A model generated the notes under the pieces. That model saw nothing but the letters and a program-made list of their open reading frames with translations. It did not search any database and had not been told where the DNA came from. This document shows positions 1 to 5,469 of a stretch of 5,469 nucleotides of DNA, piece by piece. Position 1 is the stretch's first letter. The number at the start of each line of letters is the position of its first letter. The translations under genes and the position numbers were made by a program. This DNA comes from an uncultured Dictyoglomus sp. Lineage in GTDB: Bacteria > Dictyoglomota > Dictyoglomia > Dictyoglomales > Dictyoglomaceae. The stretch is from NCBI GenBank assembly GCA_938039765.1, contig CALHTV010000218.1, positions 1 through 5,469 of the forward strand, in the 5' to 3' direction.

Positions 1-78
1 AAGGACAAGAAAAATCCTGTACTTATAGATAAGTACCTTATGGGTAGAGAAATAGAAGTAGATGCAATCTGTGATGGA
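1..78 (+). pseudogene. carB: carB fragment (carbamoyl-phosphate synthase large subunit)
   Basis: Reading from base 1 gives a short peptide with PVLIDKYL followed by [10 protein letters not shown]. This matches the well-conserved stretch of the carbamoyl-phosphate synthase large subunit found in its ATP-grasp domains (E. coli CarB has a similar PVLLDHFL...VDAICDGE in the second half). CarB makes carbamoyl phosphate from glutamine-derived ammonia, bicarbonate and ATP for pyrimidine and arginine synthesis. Only about 26 codons remain out of a family length near 1070. After DG the family normally continues E.VLIPGIMEHIE, but here the frame reads GLQERLK and stops at 100-102, so homology ends abruptly near base 78-80. 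The 5' end is cut by the window. It cannot encode a functional protein as seen, and it probably reached this position by a chimeric join rather than by gradual decay, because the remaining codons are intact. Confidence 0.8.
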
Positions 79-137
79 GGACTACAGGAAAGGCTGAAAT
101 AGACTTTATAATAGAAGAACAGAATCAAGTAATACCC
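75..137 (+). pseudogene. Fragment of a DUF4143-type AAA ATPase
   Basis: In the third forward frame, bases 75-137 read WRTT followed by [17 protein letters not shown]. This resembles the C-terminal DUF4143 region of the large family of prokaryotic AAA ATPases, which typically has a YW(R/T)...G.AE(V/I)DF(V/I)I...G.IIPIEVKSG pattern; that region looks like a nuclease-like fold with an E..D/EVK signature. The expected continuation IEVKS is absent. Instead the frame continues [10 protein letters not shown] and stops at 168-170, while the lon reading frame takes over. The piece is about 21 codons from a protein usually near 400 residues, and it overlaps the last bases of the carB fragment. It has no start codon or ribosome binding site and is not expected to be expressed. 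The assignment rests on a short motif only, so it is less certain than the carB call. Confidence 0.6.
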
Positions 138-2242
138 TCCGTCTATTTGTCCAAGGTTTACAAAGAATAAGAGTTATAGAGTTCTTACAATCAGAACCTT
201 ATTTTAAAGCTAAAGTAGAGCTAATAGAAGAGAAAGTAGAAAAAACTGTAGAAATAGAAGGCTTAATGAGAAATCTTCTTAACCTCTTTCAAAGAATGGC
301 CTCTCTTATACCCCAATTTCCCGAAGAACTTCTCATTAACGCTATGAATATTCAGGAACCAGGTAGACTTGCTGACTTTATAGCTTTCAATACAAATCTC
401 AACATCAACGAAAAACAGGAAATCCTCGAAACTATTGATATAAAAGAAAGATTGCAAAAAGTGACATATTACCTAACAAGAGAATTAGAAATCCTTGAAA
501 TTGCTAATAAAATTCAAAACGAGGTAAAAAATGAAATAGAAAAGAGTCAAAAAGAATATTTCCTCAGACAGCAAATGAAAGCAATACAAAAAGAGCTTGG
601 AGAGATAGATCCAAGAGAAATGGAAATCAACGAATTAAGACAAAAACTACAAGAAGCCAAATTACCTCCTGAAGCAATGAAAGAGGCAGAAAGAGAATTA
701 GAAAGACTATCCTTAATGCCTCCAGGTTCTGCTGAGTATACAGTTACCAGAACCTATTTAGATTGGCTTGTCAGTTTACCCTGGGCAAAATCTACTGAAG
801 ATAATTTAGATATAAAAAAGGCAGAAGAAGTATTAAATGAAGATCATTATGATTTAGAGAAAGTCAAAGAAAGAATACTTGAATATTTAGCTGTAAGAAA
901 ATTGAAGAGCGATATGAAAGGGCCTATACTTTGTTTTGTAGGACCACCAGGTGTTGGCAAAACATCTCTTGGTAAATCTATAGCAAGAGCTTTAGGAAGG
1001 AAATTTGTAAGAATATCTCTAGGTGGTATAAGAGACGAAGCAGAGATTAGAGGACATCGAAGAACCTATGTAGGAGCGTTACCTGGTAGAATTATCCAAG
1101 GTATGAGAAAAGCAGAATCAAACAATCCTGTATTTATGCTTGACGAGATAGATAAATTAGGAACAGATTTTAGAGGAGATCCTTCTGCTGCTCTCTTAGA
1201 AGTTTTAGACCCAGAGCAAAATAATGCTTTTGTAGATAATTATTTAGGAGTTCCTTTTGATCTTTCAAAAGTAATGTTTATTGCTACAGCTAATGTACTC
1301 TATACCATACCTCCTGCTCTTTTAGATCGAATGGAGGTTATAGAGCTTCCAGGATATACAGAGTATCAAAAACTAGGAATTGCAAAAGGATTCTTAATCC
1401 CAAGACAACTTAAAGAGCATGGTTTAGAGGATAATAAAGTTGAACTTACAGAAGAAGCCATAAGAAAAATTATAAGAGAATATACTAGAGAAGCAGGTGT
1501 AAGAAATTTAGAAAGAGAAATAGCAAGCATAATTAGGAAGGTGGCCAAAGGGATAGCGGAGGGAAGTATTACCGAAAAGGTAATGGTAAGACCGGAAGAT
1601 ATACCTAAATATTTAGGACCAGAAAGATACACCTATGGCATGAAAGGAGAAAGGGATGAAATAGGCGTAGCCACAGGCCTTGCATGGACTGAAGCAGGAG
1701 GAGATATACTCTTTGTGGAAGCTTTAATCGTAGAAGGTAAAGGCAATCTTATATTGACAGGTAAACTAGGAGAGGTTATGCAAGAATCTGCAAAAACAGC
1801 CCTTTCATATGTTAGATCAAAATTAAAAGAGTTGAATATAAATTATGAACTTTTAGAAAAGTCTGATATACATGTACATGTACCCTCCGGAGCTATACCC
1901 AAAGATGGCCCCTCAGCAGGTGTAACAATAGCAACTGCCATTGCTTCAGCGCTGACCAAAAGGCCAGTCAAAAAAGATATAGGAATGACTGGAGAAATAA
2001 CTCTAAGAGGAAAAGTTTTACCCGTAGGTGGAATTAGAGAAAAAGTTTTAGCAGCTCATCGAGCAGGATTAACTTCGGTCATCATGCCAAAGGAAAATAA
2101 GAAAGATTTAGAAGAAATTCCTGAAGAAGTAAAAAAGGATATGACCTTCTATTTTGTGGAACATGCTGATGAGGTGCTTAATTTGGCTCTTTTGGAGGTG
2201 AAAGAGGGTGCTGAGCAAAGAAATCCTGAAAGAATTGGGTAA
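134..2242 (+). CDS. lon: ATP-dependent protease Lon (La), 5'-truncated
   Basis: Lon is a cytoplasmic, ATP-driven serine protease that forms a hexameric ring and degrades misfolded and short-lived regulatory proteins. Numbered from the first in-frame ATG (266), the visible parts are the end of the N-terminal substrate-binding domain, a helical segment ([16 protein letters not shown], 98-113), Walker A GPPGVGKT (226-233), Walker B FMLDEIDK (290-297), the sensor-2 region [12 protein letters not shown] (408-419), and the protease domain with catalytic Ser550 in PKDGPSAG and Lys593 in GGIREK. The Ser-Lys spacing of 43 equals that of E. coli Lon (679/722). Family-like sequence continues upstream of the ATG in the same frame ([17 protein letters not shown]), back to about base 134. 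The ATG at 266 is therefore an internal methionine and not the true start. Roughly the first 85-95 residues of a protein of about 790 are missing, replaced by the mosaic at 1-137. The last 35 bases overlap the downstream gene, so the two are probably co-transcribed. No promoter can be seen. Confidence 0.97.
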   Translation, partial: TLRLFVQGLQRIRVIEFLQSEPYFKAKVELIEEKVEKTVEIEGLMRNLLNLFQRMASLIPQFPEELLINAMNIQEPGRLADFIAFNTNLNINEKQEILETIDIKERLQKVTYYLTRELEILEIANKIQNEVKNEIEKSQKEYFLRQQMKAIQKELGEIDPREMEINELRQKLQEAKLPPEAMKEAERELERLSLMPPGSAEYTVTRTYLDWLVSLPWAKSTEDNLDIKKAEEVLNEDHYDLEKVKERILEYLAVRKLKSDMKGPILCFVGPPGVGKTSLGKSIARALGRKFVRISLGGIRDEAEIRGHRRTYVGALPGRIIQGMRKAESNNPVFMLDEIDKLGTDFRGDPSAALLEVLDPEQNNAFVDNYLGVPFDLSKVMFIATANVLYTIPPALLDRMEVIELPGYTEYQKLGIAKGFLIPRQLKEHGLEDNKVELTEEAIRKIIREYTREAGVRNLEREIASIIRKVAKGIAEGSITEKVMVRPEDIPKYLGPERYTYGMKGERDEIGVATGLAWTEAGGDILFVEALIVEGKGNLILTGKLGEVMQESAKTALSYVRSKLKELNINYELLEKSDIHVHVPSGAIPKDGPSAGVTIATAIASALTKRPVKKDIGMTGEITLRGKVLPVGGIREKVLAAHRAGLTSVIMPKENKKDLEEIPEEVKKDMTFYFVEHADEVLNLALLEVKEGAEQRNPERIG
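2194..2200 (+). promoter_or_regulatory. Ribosome binding site for the eRF1-like gene
   Basis: The sequence GGAGGTG lies inside the 3' end of lon, 7 bases ahead of the GTG at 2208. It is a near-perfect Shine-Dalgarno match at a good distance and decides the GTG start, since the next in-frame methionine is about 100 codons further in. Confidence 0.85.
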
Positions 2243-3314
2243 TCTTTCCTTTTCTCCCTATCTGGTGACTACTCTTTATTTAAATGTTTCTCCCTTATTA
2301 AATCTAAAAGGGGAATATAAAATAATTTGGAAAGATTTAAAAAAGAATGCCCTTGACTCTTTAAATTTAGAGGGCGAGGTAAAGAGGTCTGTTCTTTCAG
2401 ATATTGAATACATAGAAACATTAATAGATCAAAGTTCCTTTGGCTCAGCTAATACTATAGTATTAATGAGTTGTAGCGCAAAAAATTGGTATTATAGTAT
2501 ACCACTTTATCCCACCTTAAAAAATAAGTTAATATTAGATAAAGATCCCTACACCCGTCCTCTTGGTCATCTTATTGCCGCGAATAGACATTATTATTTA
2601 GTAATACTTTCAAAGGGTGATGCAAGGGTATTTAAATATTTTTTAGGAGAGATAAGAGAAGAGGGAGAAATAAAAGAAGAAATTCCTAAAAGACATAAAC
2701 AAGGAGGGTGGGAAGCATCAGATTGGCAAAGATGGCATGAAACTCATGTGATATGGCATTTCAAAGAAGTTGCAGAATTTTTAGATAAAATCATAGGAGA
2801 AGAGAAATTAATATTAGGAACTACTTCCCCTAAGAATACTTCTGAGTTTCTAGAAATACTACCTAAAAGGCTTCATGAAAAAATAATAGGAGAAATACCA
2901 ATTGAGCTGGATTCTCCTATTAAGGAAATCCTAGAAAAAACTCATAATTTAATAGAAGAATATGAAGAGAAAGAAATAAAGGATTTGATAGACCAATTGA
3001 TAGTAGCCAATGCAAAAGGTAAAGAAGCAACTCTTGGCTTAGAAAACGTCGCACATGCAATACACCAAAAAAGAGTAAGAACTATTTTAGTTTATGATCA
3101 ATTTGAACAATCAGGATTTCAGTGTCCATCTTGTTCTTTTATGAGTCCATATTTAGAAACTTGTCCTTACTGCAATGTAAAAATGGAAAAAAGAGTAGAT
3201 ATAGTAGATGAGTTAATAGAAGAAGCACTAATAAACAATACAGAGTTACGATATATAAAGAAAAAAGAATTAGGCGAAAAAATCCAAAATATCGGAGCCT
3301 TATTAAGATTCTAA
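2208..3314 (+). CDS. eRF1-like (baeRF / Vms1-related) protein, probable peptidyl-tRNA hydrolase or ribosome-rescue factor
   Basis: This 368-residue protein has the domain plan of archaeo-eukaryotic release factors. It has an N-terminal domain (about 1-125) and a central eRF1_2-like domain starting at HYYLVIL (128-134). In that domain RHKQGGW (162-168) occupies the place of the GGQ loop and is followed by a basic/aromatic helix (DWQRWHE). A C-terminal eRF1_3-like domain (from about 236) contains [19 protein letters not shown] (277-295). A four-cysteine zinc ribbon follows, CPSC at 306-309 and CPYC at 319-322. Bacterial relatives are grouped as baeRF families; family 10 is my best guess, not certain. 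In eRF1, GGQ triggers peptidyl-tRNA hydrolysis, and the Vms1 relative releases chains from stalled 60S subunits. A similar role here is inference, because the glutamine is a tryptophan. No signal peptide or membrane segment is visible, so it is likely cytoplasmic. The GTG start follows a strong ribosome binding site and overlaps the end of lon by 35 bases, which implies translational coupling. The gene ends just before a hairpin terminator. Confidence 0.8.
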   Translation: MLSKEILKELGNLSFSPYLVTTLYLNVSPLLNLKGEYKIIWKDLKKNALDSLNLEGEVKRSVLSDIEYIETLIDQSSFGSANTIVLMSCSAKNWYYSIPLYPTLKNKLILDKDPYTRPLGHLIAANRHYYLVILSKGDARVFKYFLGEIREEGEIKEEIPKRHKQGGWEASDWQRWHETHVIWHFKEVAEFLDKIIGEEKLILGTTSPKNTSEFLEILPKRLHEKIIGEIPIELDSPIKEILEKTHNLIEEYEEKEIKDLIDQLIVANAKGKEATLGLENVAHAIHQKRVRTILVYDQFEQSGFQCPSCSFMSPYLETCPYCNVKMEKRVDIVDELIEEALINNTELRYIKKKELGEKIQNIGALLRF

Positions 3315-3321
3315 AAAATAA

Positions 3322-3351
3322 AAAGAGGGAGGAAAAATTTCCTCCCTCTTT
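3322..3351. terminator. Bidirectional intrinsic terminator between converging genes
   Basis: A perfect inverted repeat has arms AAAGAGGGAGG (3322-3332) and CCTCCCTCTTT (3341-3351). It can extend by two A-T pairs inward to leave a loop of about 4 bases. On the minus strand the hairpin is followed by a T-rich run (complement of 3315-3321, reading TTATTTTTT across the arm edge), which fits a Rho-independent terminator for gap, 26 bases past the gap stop codon. On the plus strand the T tract is short (about TTT, then AAAATT), so termination of the lon operon should be weaker. The hairpin sits 7 bases after the eRF1-like gene's stop codon. Confidence 0.88.
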
Positions 3352-3377
3352 AAAATTAAATAACCTGGTATAAATCT

Positions 3378-4421
<1,044 letters not shown>

Positions 4422-4437
4422 CTAAATTTCATTTTTG

Positions 4438-4446
4438 ATTATATCA
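4438..4446 (-). promoter_or_regulatory. Extended -10 promoter of gap
   Basis: Read on the minus strand, these bases are TGATATAAT: a perfect TATAAT box (4438-4443) preceded by the TG of an extended -10 element. At the usual 17-base spacing no good -35 box is seen (CAAATA). A TTAACA lies further away, at about 21 bases, probably too far. Extended -10 promoters can work without a good -35. Transcription would start near 4431-4433, giving a leader of about 40 bases before the gap ATG. Confidence 0.7.
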
Positions 4447-4490
4447 CTTATCTTCTTAAATATTTGTTAAAATCTTATTAAAGTAGTTCT

Positions 4491-5469
4491 TTATACGCTT
4501 AAGCTTAATATTTTTCCAGGAATATAGACTATTTTCTTTATTTCCTTGTTATTTAAATACCTTTTCACATTTTCCCTTTCAATAGCTAACTTAAGTACTT
4601 CATCTTGAGTTGCATCTACACTAACTTCAATCCTATCTCTTACCTTTCCATTTATTTGAATCACTACTGTAGCAATTTCTTCTTTTATTAATTCAGGATC
4701 ATAACTAGGCCAAGGTTGCAAATGCACACTATATTCGTTTCCTAAATCATTCCACAACTCTTCAGTAATATGAGGAACAAAAGGAGAAAGCAGAAGTATA
4801 GAAGTTTTAATCGCTTCTTCAAAAGCAGGAGTTCTGCCATAGTTTCTTTTATGTTCCATCAATAAATTAGAGAGTTCCATTACTGCTGCAATTGCAGTAT
4901 TGAATTTGAAATTTTCTATATCCTCTGTAACCTTTTTTATAGTTTTGTGAAGTTTCCTTCTTATAAGTTTTTCTTGCTCTTCATCTATTTTTGTCTCTAC
5001 CTCAGAATCTTCCAAAACTAATCTCCAGAATCTATTTAAAAATCTATTAGCTCCTTCCACTCCCTCATCACTCCATTCAATATCTACCTCAGGAGGAGCA
5101 ACAAATAATATGAAAAGTCTTGCAGTATCAGCGCCATAATTTTCGACCATATAATCTACAGAAACTATATTTCCCAAAGATTTCGACATAATCTGTCCAT
5201 CTTTATATACCATTCCTTGAGTAAATAATCGTTTAAAAGGCTCTCTAACAGGACTATATCCTGCATCGTAAAGAACCTTTGTAATAAAACGAGAGTATAA
5301 AAGATGTAGTACTGCGTGTTCAATTCCACCTGTATATTGATCTACCGGCATCCAGTATTTCACTTTTTCCCAACTAAAAGGCTCTTTATCGTTATGAGGA
5401 TCAGTATATCTAAAGTAGTACCAAGAAGAATCAACAAAAGTAGCCAAGGTGTCTGTTTCTCTTTTTGCA
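4491..5469 (-). CDS. leuS: Leucyl-tRNA synthetase, C-terminal part (runs off the window)
   Basis: This class I aminoacyl-tRNA synthetase charges tRNA-Leu with leucine in the cytoplasm. About 325 C-terminal residues are present. The frame stays open to the window edge and reads [21 protein letters not shown], the conserved segment following the editing domain. The TTG at 5447 is therefore an internal leucine and not a start. Next come [19 protein letters not shown], the catalytic loop (5178-5192), the helical anticodon-binding domain (including [15 protein letters not shown]), and the C-terminal tRNA-binding domain ([22 protein letters not shown]...[13 protein letters not shown]) ending at the TAA at 4491-4493. 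The catalytic loop reads IMSKS where the textbook motif is KMSKS; the second lysine is kept. The HIGH motif and the CP1 editing domain, about 490-500 residues, lie outside the window. No clear terminator follows, so some read-through into gap is possible. Confidence 0.96.
   Translation of the reverse strand, partial: AKRETDTLATFVDSSWYYFRYTDPHNDKEPFSWEKVKYWMPVDQYTGGIEHAVLHLLYSRFITKVLYDAGYSPVREPFKRLFTQGMVYKDGQIMSKSLGNIVSVDYMVENYGADTARLFILFVAPPEVDIEWSDEGVEGANRFLNRFWRLVLEDSEVETKIDEEQEKLIRRKLHKTIKKVTEDIENFKFNTAIAAVMELSNLLMEHKRNYGRTPAFEEAIKTSILLLSPFVPHITEELWNDLGNEYSVHLQPWPSYDPELIKEEIATVVIQINGKVRDRIEVSVDATQDEVLKLAIERENVKRYLNNKEIKKIVYIPGKILSLSV

Noticed and set aside
98..133. Extending the lon coding region back to the upstream in-frame stop at 95-97
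   Set aside because: The frame is open, but residues before TLRLFVQG do not look like Lon; they belong to the ATPase fragment read in another frame.
263..457. Minus-strand frame of 64 codons opposite the start of lon
   Set aside because: It lies wholly opposite well-conserved lon coding sequence, has no recognisable domain, and no convincing ribosome binding site.
1366..1632. Minus-strand frame of 88 codons opposite lon
   Set aside because: It is antisense to conserved Lon sequence; its hydrophobic, serine- and leucine-rich composition is what the complement of charged helical codons produces.
4450..4490. Imperfect inverted repeat after leuS as a terminator
   Set aside because: Pairing is short, A-T only and mismatched, with no clear T tract; chance in AT-rich DNA is the simpler explanation.

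Overview
This window comes from a low-GC bacterium. Coding sequence is AT-rich, arginine is mostly AGA, and the proteins are rich in Lys, Glu and Ile, which suggests a thermophile. The impression resembles Dictyoglomus or a similar deep-branching thermophilic lineage, but that is inference and I could not run a similarity search. All recognisable genes are bacterial housekeeping or protein quality-control genes. I see no tRNA, rRNA, CRISPR array, insertion sequence or phage gene.

Layout: positions 1 to about 137 are a mosaic of two very short gene fragments, one from carB (carbamoyl-phosphate synthase large subunit, about 1-78) and one from a DUF4143-type AAA ATPase (about 75-137). They run directly into a 5'-truncated lon gene (about 134-2242, + strand). 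The fragments lie in three different reading frames and meet at 4-5 bp of ambiguous sequence, so this is either an assembly or library chimera at a contig edge or, less likely, a real rearrangement scar. The lon stop codon lies 35 bp inside the next gene (2208-3314, + strand). That gene starts with GTG behind a strong ribosome binding site and encodes a homologue of eRF1-like (archaeo-eukaryotic release factor) proteins with a GGW motif and a C-terminal zinc ribbon. A strong hairpin at 3322-3351 separates this pair from the converging minus-strand genes.

On the minus strand, gap (glycolytic NAD-dependent glyceraldehyde-3-phosphate dehydrogenase, 3378-4391) is complete, with a consensus ribosome binding site and an extended -10 promoter. 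Upstream of it is the C-terminal part of leuS (leucyl-tRNA synthetase, 4491 to the window edge).

The most interesting biology is the tight, overlapping lon and release-factor-like pair, which hints at a link between clearing nascent chains from stalled ribosomes and Lon proteolysis. No stretch over 300 bases lacks a gene; the two true intergenic gaps (3315-3377 and 4392-4490) hold a terminator and a promoter.
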